Part shown: piece by piece, positions 40,376 to 49,939 of the stretch
Numbering within the stretch: position 1 is the first letter of the stretch
Layout of the letters: every line of letters begins with the position of its first letter
Assembly (NCBI GenBank): GCA_016191145.1
Contig: JACPPD010000015.1
Location: forward strand, 80,100 to 144,099
Origin: Ignavibacteria bacterium
GTDB lineage: Bacteria > Bacteroidota > Ignavibacteria > Kapaibacteriales > Kapaibacteriaceae
Direction: 5' to 3'
DNA: 64,000 nt
Notes under the pieces: generated by a model
Seen by the model: only the letters and a program-made list of their open reading frames with translations
Told to the model about the DNA's origin: nothing
Database searches by the model: none
Program-made: the position numbers and the translations under genes

Positions 40376-42339
40376 TGAAGTCTAGCATAATCACGTCTCT
40401 CGGATTTCGCCGGGTGGCTACGATTAGTCCACGAACAAGTGCGGGAGACGTGAATGCTAACATCACAGAAATCATCAAATGGTGCGATCATGCATCGCAT
40501 GAGGGCGCCGATGTTATCGTACTTCCAGAGCTCTGTATAACCGGATACGCTATTGGCGATCTTGTTAGACTTCCGGATTTGCTCTCGGATGCCTTACAGG
40601 GACTTGAACAACTCCGAAAGTGGACAACGGGGAAGACGGCGATGGTTTTCGCCGGGCTTCCTTTGGAAGTAGGTTCGAAGATTTATAATGTTGGAGTGGC
40701 TCTTCACGACGCACACATTCTTGCAGTTGTCCCGAAAAGCTACCTTCCCTCCACCCGCGAGTACTACGATCTCCGTTGGTTCGCCAGTGGTGCCGATTCC
40801 GTTGCTCAAACAGTACGGATTGGTATTGCAGACGTGCCCTTTGGGACAGATATTCTCATAGAGGATGCCCGAGATGCATCCATGATATGCGGAATTGAGT
40901 TATGCGAAGATGTGTGGGCAGTAGAACCTCCAAGCCTTGCTATGGCTCGTGCAGGAGCAACATTGATTGTGAATTTATCAGCAAGCAATGAATTGGTTGG
41001 CAAAGCCCCCTACCGTCGCAGCCTGATTGTTCAGCAAAGCGCTCGCACATACTCATGTTATGCATACTCGTCTGCCGGACCAAGCGAGAGTACGACAGAT
41101 ATGGTGTTCAGCGGCCATTGCATGATCGCAGAATCTGGTGAGCTACTGGCAGAAAGTGAACGGCTGGTAATTGCAGGCACAATGGTTCTTTCAGATGTAA
41201 ATCTTAGACACTGTGTGCAGGAACGTTTGAATGGACAGTCGTTCAAACAAGGGCCGCCGACGAAAAAATTCCGACGTGTATCGCGTCCGCTGGAAGTCTC
41301 ATCAAAAACCGATGTACGACGAAAAATCAGTCCGTTGCCGTTTGTGCCATTCGATGCATCGGATCGGTCGGCACGGTGCATGGAAATTGTGCGCATGCAG
41401 GCAACTGCCCTAGCTGTTCGGATGAACCACATGGGTACAAAGAGAATGGTGTTGGGATTGTCGGGCGGGTTGGATTCGACACTTGCAGCATTGGTCTGCG
41501 AAGAAGCGTGTGAATTGCTTTCGTTCCCACGCACTGAAATGCTGTTTGTTACCATGCCTGGAATGGGAACTTCGCAGCGCACTAAGAATAATGCAGACCA
41601 TTTAGCAAAAGCGTTGGGTGCAGAGCTCCGATCAATTGATATTTCGAAGAGTGTACATCAGCACTTTGCCGATATCTCGCACAATGAAAATGATAAATCA
41701 ATTGTGTATGAGAATGCTCAGGCTAGGGAACGAACGCAAATATTGATGGACATTGCCAATTCGGTAGGGGGCTTGGTAGTGGGCACAGGCGACCTCAGCG
41801 AGTTGGCTCTTGGATGGAGTACGTATAACGCAGACCACATGTCGATGTATAACGTAAACAGTGGTGTGCCTAAGACACTTGTCCGGCATCTGATAGAGTG
41901 GTTTGCTGAGTCGAAAGCCGACGCTAAAACGCGCGATGTACTGCGAGATATTCTTGACACGCCGATTTCACCAGAGTTGCTTCCTCCTACCGATGAGGGG
42001 ATTATTGCTCAGCGAACCGAGGAGATGATAGGACCATTCGAGCTTCACGACTTTTTTCTGTTCCATCTCATCCGCCTGGAAGAGCCCGTGAGAAATGTGG
42101 CAATTCTTGCCTGCCTTGCGTTCGAGGGCAAGTACACGCAGGAACAGATCGTTGGCTGGCTCGAAATATTCATCACTCGGTTTTTCATCCACCAGTTTAA
42201 GCGGTCGTGCATGCCCGATGGCGTAAAGATTGGATCGGTCGCGCTCTCGCCGCGGGCCGACTGGCGGATGCCAAGTGATGCCAAGCCACAGACTTGGCTG
42301 AGGCAGCTGACAGAAATCGGGCTTGAACTTTCATCCTAA
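40366..42339 (+). CDS. nadE: Glutamine-dependent NAD+ synthetase
   Basis: A 657-residue two-domain enzyme that amidates nicotinate adenine dinucleotide to NAD+ using glutamine and ATP. The N-terminal nitrilase-type glutaminase has its triad in LPELCITGYA (Glu), PKSYLPSTREYYD (Lys) and GIELCEDVW (Cys), about residues 50-190. The C-terminal synthetase has the P-loop LGLSGGLDSTLAAL near 360 and the NAD-site blocks GTGDLSELALGWSTYNADHM and YNVNSGVPKTLV. Usual length for this large bacterial form. The ATG overlaps the MarR gene; a GTG at 40375 is an alternative. With nadA and nadB it completes much of NAD synthesis in this window. Confidence 0.96.
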   Translation: MGVVKSSIITSLGFRRVATISPRTSAGDVNANITEIIKWCDHASHEGADVIVLPELCITGYAIGDLVRLPDLLSDALQGLEQLRKWTTGKTAMVFAGLPLEVGSKIYNVGVALHDAHILAVVPKSYLPSTREYYDLRWFASGADSVAQTVRIGIADVPFGTDILIEDARDASMICGIELCEDVWAVEPPSLAMARAGATLIVNLSASNELVGKAPYRRSLIVQQSARTYSCYAYSSAGPSESTTDMVFSGHCMIAESGELLAESERLVIAGTMVLSDVNLRHCVQERLNGQSFKQGPPTKKFRRVSRPLEVSSKTDVRRKISPLPFVPFDASDRSARCMEIVRMQATALAVRMNHMGTKRMVLGLSGGLDSTLAALVCEEACELLSFPRTEMLFVTMPGMGTSQRTKNNADHLAKALGAELRSIDISKSVHQHFADISHNENDKSIVYENAQARERTQILMDIANSVGGLVVGTGDLSELALGWSTYNADHMSMYNVNSGVPKTLVRHLIEWFAESKADAKTRDVLRDILDTPISPELLPPTDEGIIAQRTEEMIGPFELHDFFLFHLIRLEEPVRNVAILACLAFEGKYTQEQIVGWLEIFITRFFIHQFKRSCMPDGVKIGSVALSPRADWRMPSDAKPQTWLRQLTEIGLELSS

Positions 42340-42414
42340 TCCTGAGATTTTTATACCGTCCGTATCGATTTCATTCGTATTTTTAGGTACGTAAAAACAT
42401 ACACTGGGTTCGAT

Positions 42415-43092
42415 ATGAACGGGGTCGGGAATCCCATTCGAATCATCATCGCCGATGATCACGAGATTTCTCGCATTGGCATCAGGCGGTTAGTTTCAAA
42501 TACGCCTGATATTGAGGTGGTGGCTGAGGCTGTTAATGGTGCACAGACAATCGACCTTGCTCGATCGCTGAAACCGGACGTCATCCTCATGGATGTACTC
42601 ATGCCTAACGTAAACGGCATCGAGGCTGCACAGAGGATTAAATCCGATATGCAATCCATTTCTATCATTATGTTGAGTTCTGCTGAAGATCCTTCGTCCA
42701 TTGAGAGAGCAATGTATGCAGGCGCCGACGGATACCTTTCCAAAGAAGTCGGCTCGCAGGAACTGGTTCAGGCTATCAAACATGTTCAAATAGGGGAGCG
42801 CGTGTTTAGTAAGACTGTGCTAAACTTACTCGAAGGCAAGGCCGTTGAAGCAAGGGAATCCGAGCCGCCGATAGCTCTTACAAAACGCGAAGAAGAGATT
42901 GTTACGCTTGTTGCTAAGGGGCTTACCAGCCAGGAAATTGGAAAGAGATTGTTCATTAGTCCGCGTACGGTTGAAACACACCGTGCACGAATTATGGACA
43001 AGCTTGGAGTGAACAATGCTGCAGGTCTTGTGCGCTTTGCACTACTGCATGCAACTTACTTCAACCTCCACAGCACGAATGAGGAAGCGTAA
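42415..43092 (+). CDS. NarL/FixJ-family response regulator
   Basis: A 225-residue two-domain regulator. The receiver has the acidic pocket ADDHEIS (about 14-20), phospho-acceptor Asp in DVILMDVLMPNVNG (about 62), and Lys in LSKEVGS (about 112). The C-terminal LuxR helix-turn-helix is LTKREEEIVTLVAKGLTSQE followed by RLFISPRTVETHRARIMDKL. No sensor kinase gene is adjacent, so it is an orphan here. It precedes the DUF58 gene by ten bases. Targets unknown; family members often respond to nitrate, stress or cell density. Confidence 0.92.
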   Translation: MNGVGNPIRIIIADDHEISRIGIRRLVSNTPDIEVVAEAVNGAQTIDLARSLKPDVILMDVLMPNVNGIEAAQRIKSDMQSISIIMLSSAEDPSSIERAMYAGADGYLSKEVGSQELVQAIKHVQIGERVFSKTVLNLLEGKAVEARESEPPIALTKREEEIVTLVAKGLTSQEIGKRLFISPRTVETHRARIMDKLGVNNAAGLVRFALLHATYFNLHSTNEEA

Positions 43093-43102
43093 ACGTCGGT
43101 GA

Positions 43103-44014
43103 ATGCCGACGAATATGGATAGTGTTACTACCTACCTTCATCCCGATGTAGTTGCCAAACTTGGCAGCATGGAGTTGCGCGCCCGCCTTGTTGTAGAAGG
43201 CTTCATAACTGGCTTGCACCGGTCGCCGTTTCATGGTTTCTCTGCTGAGTTCTCCGAACACAGACAGTATCGTCCGGGCGACGCATTAAAACACATCGAC
43301 TGGAAAATCTACGGCAGATCCGATAGGTTTTATGTTAAACAATATGAAGATGAGACGAATCTTCGGTGCATGATTGCGCTCGATATGAGTGCTTCCATGG
43401 GTTATGCATCTCCTGGCCACATCACAAAATTTCAGTATGCATCGTATTTGAGTGCGTCGCTATCCTACCTTGTACTTAAACAGAGAGATGCTGCGGGATT
43501 GGCTCTTTATACTACCGATGTTAAAGCCTACATCCCACCCAGGTCGAAGTCGTCATACGCGCGCGAAATCATTCGCAGTCTCGAAGCAGCGCATCCGCAA
43601 AGCACTACCGGGACTGCATTCGCATTGCATCGGTTGGCCGAACGACTTACCCGCAGGGGACTCGTCATCATTATCAGCGATTTATTTGATGAGCCTGCCT
43701 CGCTGCTTCAGGCGCTTCGGCATTTCCGTCACGATAAGCACGACGTCCTTGTCATGCACGTACTCGACCCACGCGAAGTTGATTTCAACTTTACTTCTGC
43801 AGCAGTTTTTAAGGATATGGAAAGCGGTGAGGAGCTCACCACACAGCCGCTGCACATACAGCGCAGCTATCGTGCCGTCTTTGAAGAGTTTTGCACAACG
43901 ATTAAGCGGGGCTGTCATGCGCAGAATGTGGATTATGTTCGCATAACTACAGAAACACCATTTGATGTAGCATTGCGGCAATATTTAAACAAGCGGCATC
44001 ATGTTCACACCTAG
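43103..44014 (+). CDS. DUF58-domain protein
   Basis: A 303-residue protein with the DUF58 signature FSEHRQYRPGDALKHIDWKIYGRSDRFY... (about residues 50-80; residues YRPGD and IDW are diagnostic) and a von Willebrand A-like part with the MIDAS start ALDMSASMGY (about 93-102). DUF58 proteins usually accompany MoxR AAA+ ATPases and act in envelope protein assembly or stress; no moxR is adjacent in this window. Overlaps dapA by 14 bases, so translation may be coupled although the functions differ. Two in-frame ATGs at the start; the first is taken. Confidence 0.88.
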   Translation: MPTNMDSVTTYLHPDVVAKLGSMELRARLVVEGFITGLHRSPFHGFSAEFSEHRQYRPGDALKHIDWKIYGRSDRFYVKQYEDETNLRCMIALDMSASMGYASPGHITKFQYASYLSASLSYLVLKQRDAAGLALYTTDVKAYIPPRSKSSYAREIIRSLEAAHPQSTTGTAFALHRLAERLTRRGLVIIISDLFDEPASLLQALRHFRHDKHDVLVMHVLDPREVDFNFTSAAVFKDMESGEELTTQPLHIQRSYRAVFEEFCTTIKRGCHAQNVDYVRITTETPFDVALRQYLNKRHHVHT

Positions 44015-44900
44015 AGGACTATATACAGCAATAATCACTCCGTTTACTTCTTCGGGTGATGTTGCCAAGCACATTTTTTTAAACCTAGTCGACCAGCAAA
44101 TTGCAGCGGGCGTTAACGGAATAGTTGTGTGCGGATCTACCGGCGAAGGGGCAACACTTTCGTCCATCGAAAAACTTGAGCTGTTCCGGTGGGCAACAGA
44201 ACATTCAAACGGCCGCGTTCCCATCATTGCCGGTACCGGATCGAATGATACAAATGCAACAATCGAGTTATCGAGACGGGCAAAACTGTTCGGAGTCGAT
44301 GCACTACTCGTAGTTGTTCCCTATTACAACAAACCAACTCCTGCAGGGCAAATAGAACATTTTAGAGCTGTCAGCGATGCCGTAGATCTTCCTCAAATTC
44401 TTTACAATGTGCCGGGACGGACTGCAACAAACATGTCGGCTGCAACTCAGATAAAAATTGCAGAGCTCTGTCCAAACGTTGTTGCCACCAAAGAAGCGTC
44501 GGCTAATCTTGAACAGATAAGTGAAATCATTGGGCATGCACCGCCTACATTCAGCGTATTATCCGGCGACGACTCTCTTACTCTGCCTGTAATTGCGTCT
44601 GGCGGAACCGGCGTTGTCTCTGTAATTTCAAATTATTTACCAAGGACGTTCGGAGCCTTGGTCAAAGCCTGCCTAACGGAAGACTTTCCAAGGGCGCGTG
44701 CAATTCAGGAACGTTTGATTCCCTATTTCAAGGCAAACTTTTTAGAATCAAACCCAATTCCCGTCAAGTACATTATGCATAAGCTGCACTCAGTGCTGCT
44801 GAAATACCGCTTACCTCTAACACCTCCGTCGGATCTTACAGCGGCGGCATTGAACGAAATCGTTGCACCCGTTGAACAGTTGGAGCAGGAATTCGCCTAG
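44001..44900 (+). CDS. dapA: 4-hydroxy-tetrahydrodipicolinate synthase
   Basis: A 299-residue TIM-barrel lyase condensing aspartate semialdehyde with pyruvate, the first committed step of lysine and diaminopimelate synthesis. Motifs: GSTGEGATLSS (residues about 44-54), the Tyr of ILYNVPGRT (about 135), and the Schiff-base Lys in VVATKEAS (about 163). GTGVVSVISN near 208 binds substrate. Length is normal. It overlaps the neighbouring DUF58 gene and is followed 13 bases later by folP, giving an apparent mixed operon of housekeeping genes. Confidence 0.96.
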   Translation: MFTPRGLYTAIITPFTSSGDVAKHIFLNLVDQQIAAGVNGIVVCGSTGEGATLSSIEKLELFRWATEHSNGRVPIIAGTGSNDTNATIELSRRAKLFGVDALLVVVPYYNKPTPAGQIEHFRAVSDAVDLPQILYNVPGRTATNMSAATQIKIAELCPNVVATKEASANLEQISEIIGHAPPTFSVLSGDDSLTLPVIASGGTGVVSVISNYLPRTFGALVKACLTEDFPRARAIQERLIPYFKANFLESNPIPVKYIMHKLHSVLLKYRLPLTPPSDLTAAALNEIVAPVEQLEQEFA

Positions 44901-44913
44901 AAAGCCCGTTACC

Positions 44914-45708
44914 ATGAAGCCGCTCTTAATGGGCATCGTCAACTGCACGCCCGACTCCTTCTCCGATGGCGGTCTCTATTACACGCCTTCTTCCGCAGTC
45001 GATCATGCTCTGCGGCTTCTTGATGATGGCGCGAGTTTTCTTGATGTAGGGGGCGAGAGTACTCGCCCAGGTTCCTATGGCGTGAGTTCGCAGGAAGAAC
45101 TGCAGCGCGTGATTCCAGTCATCAAGGGGATTAGGTCTCAAAATACTTCGACGCCGATTTCCATTGATACCTCGAAAGCGGATGTTGCAGAACAGGCCCT
45201 GGATGCTGGCGCTACGATGATCAACGACGTGACGGCCGGTACCGGCGATGAGAGAATGTTTGCAGTTGCAGTAGAACGAAACGTTCCCATAATTCTGATG
45301 CACATGCAGGGTACTCCCAGGACGATGCAAGACAACACACGGTACGATGATGTTGTTGGAGAAGTGAAATCCTACTTGCAGGAAAGGGTCATCAGGGTAA
45401 AGGAAACGTCTGTCGAATCTCATTCCTCATATAATCAACAAATTTATGTTGATCCCGGAATCGGTTTTAGTAAGACGCCAAGCCAGTGTTTAACGCTCTT
45501 ACACGCGTTGGATGAGTTCGCTGCAGTTGGCCCTGTTCTTGTTGGAATCTCGAGAAAAAGTTTCCTGGGAAAAATTTCGGGAATCGAACACGCAGCCGAA
45601 AGAGATTCGGTTACGGCAGCACTTCACGCCATATTACTTACCAAACCCATAACCATTGCCCGCGTGCACAATGTGGCGCTCATTGCCAGGGTTTTGCAGA
45701 TTCTATAG
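44914..45708 (+). CDS. folP: Dihydropteroate synthase
   Basis: A 264-residue enzyme joining p-aminobenzoate to the pterin diphosphate in folate synthesis. The start at 44914 is chosen because the family begins right at LMGIVNCTPDSFSDGG; the frame extends upstream into dapA. Other signatures: DVGGESTRPGS (about 47-57), ISIDTSK (about 88), NDVTAG (about 109), HMQGTP (about 130), DPGIGFSKT (about 190) and GISRKSFLG (about 215). The last is the sulphonamide-site loop. folK and folB lie about 11 kb away. Confident. Confidence 0.95.
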   Translation: MKPLLMGIVNCTPDSFSDGGLYYTPSSAVDHALRLLDDGASFLDVGGESTRPGSYGVSSQEELQRVIPVIKGIRSQNTSTPISIDTSKADVAEQALDAGATMINDVTAGTGDERMFAVAVERNVPIILMHMQGTPRTMQDNTRYDDVVGEVKSYLQERVIRVKETSVESHSSYNQQIYVDPGIGFSKTPSQCLTLLHALDEFAAVGPVLVGISRKSFLGKISGIEHAAERDSVTAALHAILLTKPITIARVHNVALIARVLQIL

Positions 45709-45743
45709 GGTATTCAACAAACCTTAGGTCTACAGAGTCTTTG

Positions 45744-47207
45744 CTAATTCTTACCTCTGAAGGAATCTATTTCGATTCCATATTTCCGGATTTTGTTGTG
45801 GAGCGTTTCTCGGCTGACGCCGAGTATAGCAGCGGCCTTGCTGACGTTGCCTCCGGTACGTTCAAGCGTCTTTTCAACTTTTAGCTTATCCACTCGGGCA
45901 AGATCATCCTTAAGACCCAGGTCGCTGGATATATCAACGGCAGATACGTCGCGGGCCGACGAAGCGCCAGACACAGGCGGTAGGGGATCGTGTTCTCTGC
46001 CTACCGTCTCTGTTGCCATTACGCGTGCTCCTGCCGGACTGCGCTTCAAAATTCTATGAAGGTCGGACACTTCCAGTTGATCGCTGGTAATTGTCTGCAG
46101 TGCAACGCGAAGAACGCTCGACAGCTCTCGAATATTTCCAGGCCACTGGTAATCGCAGAGGTAATCCATTGCTGCAGGCCCAATTGATTTGTTGTCTTCA
46201 AGATCCCGGTTGTGCTGCGACAAGAAATATTCGACAATGAATGGGATATCTTCAGATCGTTCTCGCAATGTGGGAACGTAGATTTCGCATTCTCGTAAAC
46301 GATGATACAATTGATCGCGGAAGCGTCCATCGGCCATGGCAGAAACTAAATCGCGGTCGGTGGCAGAAATAAATCTGATGTCGACTTCTTCTGTTTCCAC
46401 AGAGCCGACGCGGCGTACTGCCTTTTGCTCCAACGGCAGCAACAGGTTTGCCTGCAGAGGCATCGGCATGTCGCCGATTTCATCGAGGAACAACGAGCCC
46501 TTATGCGCCTGATGAAACAACCCGCGCTTGTTTTCCATTGCACCGGAGAAGGCGCCTTTTGTGTGACCGAACAATTCACTCTGAAAAAGATCGCGGGGGA
46601 TGTTGGGGATGTCGACGGTAATGAATGGATGTTTAGCTCTGCGGCTTACGGCATGAAGAGCATGAGCAACGAGCTTCTTACCAGTTCCGGTTTCGCCAGT
46701 AATGAGCACATTTAATCCCGTACGCCCATACCGAAGAACTTTGTCTGCAACGTCCATGATCTCGGAGCTTCTGCCGATAATTCCCTGCGGCTCTATCACC
46801 TTTCTCAATTCTTCATTCGATCTATCTGCAGCAACACGTTCGAGTGCACTTGTTAAAACACCAATCAGGCGCTCGTTGGTTAACGTTGATTTGTCGATGA
46901 AATTAATGGCGCCAAGTTTTGTTGCGCGAACAGCAGTTTCAATAGTGCCCTTACCGCTAATCATGATTACCGGAATCATTGGGTAGTGTCGGATAGAATG
47001 CTCCAACACATCTAACCCCGTGAGATTCGATTCGCTGCCAAATTCAATGTCGAGCAGCATCAGTCCGATTTCACCCGACATTGCCTCAAGTATTTCAAGA
47101 GCATCTTCGGGACGATGGCTTGCCAAAGGCAGCCAGCCCTGACTAATCACAACATCTGCGATTGTGCCGCAAAAATCCTTGTTATCGTCTACGATGAGAA
47201 TCTTCAT
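45744..47207 (-). CDS. NtrC-family sigma-54-dependent response regulator
   Basis: A 487-residue three-domain regulator. The receiver (1-120) has DDNKDF and phospho-acceptor LLDIEFG with the conserved Lys in FIDKSTL. The AAA+ domain has Walker A GETGTGKKL (about 170; the second Lys replaces the usual Ser/Thr region), the sigma-54 contact loop GAFSGA where GAFTGA is usual, and Walker B SLFLDEIGD. A Fis-type helix-turn-helix ends the protein (GGNVSKAAAILGVSRETLHN). No partner kinase is adjacent. It would activate sigma-54 promoters; which ones cannot be read here. Convergent with folP. Confidence 0.93.
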   Translation of the reverse strand: MKILIVDDNKDFCGTIADVVISQGWLPLASHRPEDALEILEAMSGEIGLMLLDIEFGSESNLTGLDVLEHSIRHYPMIPVIMISGKGTIETAVRATKLGAINFIDKSTLTNERLIGVLTSALERVAADRSNEELRKVIEPQGIIGRSSEIMDVADKVLRYGRTGLNVLITGETGTGKKLVAHALHAVSRRAKHPFITVDIPNIPRDLFQSELFGHTKGAFSGAMENKRGLFHQAHKGSLFLDEIGDMPMPLQANLLLPLEQKAVRRVGSVETEEVDIRFISATDRDLVSAMADGRFRDQLYHRLRECEIYVPTLRERSEDIPFIVEYFLSQHNRDLEDNKSIGPAAMDYLCDYQWPGNIRELSSVLRVALQTITSDQLEVSDLHRILKRSPAGARVMATETVGREHDPLPPVSGASSARDVSAVDISSDLGLKDDLARVDKLKVEKTLERTGGNVSKAAAILGVSRETLHNKIRKYGIEIDSFRGKN

Positions 47208-47218
47208 TTTTTCAATTG

Positions 47219-47695
47219 TTATTCGGGAATCAGGAGCATCAACGAATCATACTGGAACCTCATGTCGCGGCTTTGAAAAGTTTGTAATTCCGGATTCCAT
47301 ACAGCTCGTAAATATACACTTGACGTACGATTGGAGTATTCGATGAAGCGATATAGTTTCCCAGGAGAATGTAAAGCTTGCGTTTTTAAGAACGCAATAT
47401 TGAGATTCGAAGCCACAGAGCAGTATTTCTGTTGGTCTACAGGCAACAAATAATCCAGTGTAGTATCGCCAGCGCCTGATATAGCCCCCTTAAAAAGTTC
47501 TCCTTTGGCATTGAGCTCGTACCAGTGCATTTCCGGCGTGGAGTCCGACCCGTTACCCCACCGAATCATCAAGTTTGTTTGTGTCGGCTTTATACAAGGT
47601 GCAACTGATATTGGACGCGGCGTCCCACAGGAAATAGCTGCACAGCAAAAAAGCGTGGAGATTATGAAAGAAATGCGTTGATTCTTGCGATACAT
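47219..47695 (-). CDS. Putative lipoprotein of unknown function
   Basis: A 158-residue protein with a lipoprotein signal (SFIISTLFCCAAISC, lipobox AISC at about residue 23). The mature part has short strands and Trp (IRWGNGS, MHWYELNAKGELF), with an AISGAGDTTLDYLLP segment; no family comes to mind. It overlaps the end of gltX by 34 bases in the same direction, so it is probably translated from the gltX transcript. It sits 11 bases before the NtrC-type regulator gene. Confidence 0.6.
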   Translation of the reverse strand: MYRKNQRISFIISTLFCCAAISCGTPRPISVAPCIKPTQTNLMIRWGNGSDSTPEMHWYELNAKGELFKGAISGAGDTTLDYLLPVDQQKYCSVASNLNIAFLKTQALHSPGKLYRFIEYSNRTSSVYLRAVWNPELQTFQSRDMRFQYDSLMLLIPE

Positions 47696-49107
47696 CGGTT
47701 CATGCCAAGCAAATGCATTGTGTCGAATAATTCTGCTCCAACGTTGCGATGAGTGATAATCTGGCGCAATGGCTTTAGGAAGGCTCCCATCTTCAGCCCA
47801 GAGGCTTGGGCAGAGGCTTGAGTGTGTGCAGTAAAGGCTTCGTGCGATGCCAGCACTGTCTCAGAAAAACCATCACGAAATACTTGCAGGGCTTGTTTGA
47901 GCTGCGTGTTGGTTATCAATTGGGACTCCGTCTCAGCGTCGAGAGGCTGTAACGAATCAGAGAAGAAATAATCTCCGAATTCAACTATCTCGCTCAAGAA
48001 CGTAACACGGTCGCGCAAGAGTCTAATCACGTTCTTCACAAATTCAGCAGTTGTGAATTCGTACTTGTGTTCTGCCAACATTGGTATGAGAACACCGGCA
48101 AGTTCATCCAATGACGTTGCTTTAAGATACTCGTTATTCATCCAATCGAGTTTCTTGTAATCGAAAATGGCGCCAGCCTTGCTTACTCGCTCAAGGGAAA
48201 ACGCAGTCTCCAGTTCGTGGCGCGAGAACACTTCCTGTTCAGTGCCGGCATTCCATCCGCAAAGCGCCACGTAGTTGACGAGAGCATCTGGAAAGTATCC
48301 ACGTGCAATAAAGTCTTTAACCATTACATCGCCATGCCGCTTGCTCATCTTTGACCGATCTGCATTTAACAGCAATGGCACATGAGCAAAAACTGGCAGT
48401 TCCCAACCAAATGCTTCATACAACAGAATGTGTTTTGGTGTAGAGGGAAGCCATTCCTCGGCGCGAATAACGTGCGAGATTTCCATGAGATGATCGTCGA
48501 CGACGTTTGCCAAATGATACGTTGGGAAACCATCGCTCTTCAGTAGAATCTGATCGTCGATTTCTCTGCCGTTTACGATTACTTCGCCGCGGACAGCATC
48601 ATGAAACCGGATGTCGGAGTGAAGCGGAACCTTCAGGCGAATTACATGTTCGGCCTGCTCGCCAAGCAGCCGCTGCGTTTCGTGCTCGCCTAACGTGTAT
48701 TGATTTCGCATCGACGACCGATCGTACTTAGGAGCAATTCCTGCTGCCTGTTGCCTTTGCCGCATGTTATCGAGTTCTTCGGCAGTATCGAAAGCATGAT
48801 AGGCAGTACCGTTTTCAACAAGCTGCATACCGTATTGAGCATAGATATCGAAGCGTTCGCTTTGTATGTAGGGGCCATACTGTCCGCCAACATGCGGCCC
48901 TTCATCGAATTCAATACCTGCCCAACGCAACGATTCAATTTGTTCTTCCATAGCCCCCGGTACAAATCTTGTTCTGTCCGTGTCCTCGATGCGGAGTACA
49001 CAAACGCCGGAATGCCCCTTAGCAAAAAGAGAATTATACAGCGCAGTCCGCAGGCTGCCGATATGAAGAAAGCCTGTTGGTGAGGGGGCGAAACGAACGC
49101 GAACCAT
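47662..49107 (-). CDS. gltX: Glutamyl-tRNA synthetase
   Basis: A 481-residue class I aminoacyl-tRNA synthetase that charges tRNA-Glu. The HIGH motif is FAPSPTGFLHIGSLRTALYN (residues about 6-25) and the KMSKS motif is DRSKMSKRHG (about 250). RIEDTD and the ILLKSDGFPTYHLANVVDDH block complete the catalytic core; the C-terminal 200 residues form the helical anticodon-binding part. Length and motifs are normal. A non-discriminating function cannot be excluded from sequence alone. It precedes queD's stop by 33 bases on the same strand. Confidence 0.96.
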   Translation of the reverse strand: MVRVRFAPSPTGFLHIGSLRTALYNSLFAKGHSGVCVLRIEDTDRTRFVPGAMEEQIESLRWAGIEFDEGPHVGGQYGPYIQSERFDIYAQYGMQLVENGTAYHAFDTAEELDNMRQRQQAAGIAPKYDRSSMRNQYTLGEHETQRLLGEQAEHVIRLKVPLHSDIRFHDAVRGEVIVNGREIDDQILLKSDGFPTYHLANVVDDHLMEISHVIRAEEWLPSTPKHILLYEAFGWELPVFAHVPLLLNADRSKMSKRHGDVMVKDFIARGYFPDALVNYVALCGWNAGTEQEVFSRHELETAFSLERVSKAGAIFDYKKLDWMNNEYLKATSLDELAGVLIPMLAEHKYEFTTAEFVKNVIRLLRDRVTFLSEIVEFGDYFFSDSLQPLDAETESQLITNTQLKQALQVFRDGFSETVLASHEAFTAHTQASAQASGLKMGAFLKPLRQIITHRNVGAELFDTMHLLGMNRCIARINAFLS

Positions 49108-49140
49108 TGTGTAATTCAGCAGTGTATGTGTGTGGTTAGA

Positions 49141-49569
49141 TCAGCCGGATAGTTTACCCGATACCTCGGCGAAGGTCTTTTCAGTTTCGTAAACGCGGAT
49201 GCTAATATTTGTTAATGTGTTTGGAACAGAGAGAACATCAACTATTCGCCGGAGCAGATACACAGCGATGTTCTCTGCAGTGGTATCGACGTTGATTTCC
49301 ACAACTTTCATGGAGTGCGCCCGAAGAAAATCCTTCATGACTGAGTCGTGAGCATCAACGAGAAAACAATGATCAAGTTCATCGATAATGGGGCGAACCA
49401 ATGATGAGAGATCAAAGTAGTCCATCACCATTCCGCGGGCGTCGGGCTCGCCGGTGAGCATAACATGGGCTTCGTAGGAATGACCGTGAATGTTCCTGCA
49501 AAGACCGGAGTGATTGGGCAACCGATGACCCATCTCCCAGCGGAATTGCTTGGAGATTTTAGTGAGCAT
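49141..49569 (-). CDS. queD: 6-carboxy-tetrahydropterin synthase
   Basis: A 142-residue QueD, making the 6-carboxy-tetrahydropterin intermediate of queuosine (7-deazaguanine) synthesis. Zinc-binding His residues appear in MGHRLPNHSGLCRNIHGHSY (His at about 15, 29 and 31 in the GHRL and HGHS motifs), with the catalytic Cys between them. DYFDLSSLVRPIIDELDHCFL and the late VRVYET block are typical of the family. It lies four bases after queF, in one small operon. A pterin synthase of folate type is less likely given queF next door. Confidence 0.92.
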   Translation of the reverse strand: MLTKISKQFRWEMGHRLPNHSGLCRNIHGHSYEAHVMLTGEPDARGMVMDYFDLSSLVRPIIDELDHCFLVDAHDSVMKDFLRAHSMKVVEINVDTTAENIAVYLLRRIVDVLSVPNTLTNISIRVYETEKTFAEVSGKLSG

Positions 49570-49572
49570 GTT

Positions 49573-49911
49573 TTAGGTTTTATTGAATTCAGCCACAACA
49601 ACACTGCGAATGCCGCCGCGTGTGGACCATTCAGTTGTGACTTTCATCCACAACGGACTGCAGCACTCAACTAAGTCGTCGAGGATCTGATTGGTAACTG
49701 CCTCGTAAAAAATTCCACGATTTCGATAATCAAGGAAGTAATACTTGAGCGCTTTCAGCTCTAAACACAACGCATCCGGAATGTATGATATGGTTACTGT
49801 TCCAAAGTCGGGTAAGCCTGTCTTTGGGCAGACCGACGTAAACTCAGAGTTTACGTGGGTGATCTCATATCTACGTCCCGGACGCGGATTTGGGAATGTT
49901 TCAATTTCCAT
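49573..49911 (-). CDS. queF: NADPH-dependent preQ0 reductase
   Basis: A 112-residue short-form QueF (YkvM type), reducing preQ0 to preQ1. The catalytic Cys is in EFTSVCPKTGLPDFG (about residue 27) and the QueF signature is ELKALKYYFLDYRNRGIFYE with the conserved Glu and the nearby HE-like region. The ATG at 49911 is preferred over 49920 because the family starts close to it. It is followed by queD, and queA lies 2 kb away divergently, so three queuosine steps are encoded here; queC, queE and tgt are not in the window. Confidence 0.93.
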   Translation of the reverse strand: MEIETFPNPRPGRRYEITHVNSEFTSVCPKTGLPDFGTVTISYIPDALCLELKALKYYFLDYRNRGIFYEAVTNQILDDLVECCSPLWMKVTTEWSTRGGIRSVVVAEFNKT

Positions 49912-49939
49912 GAGCCACAAAAATACGGCTCACAAGCTG

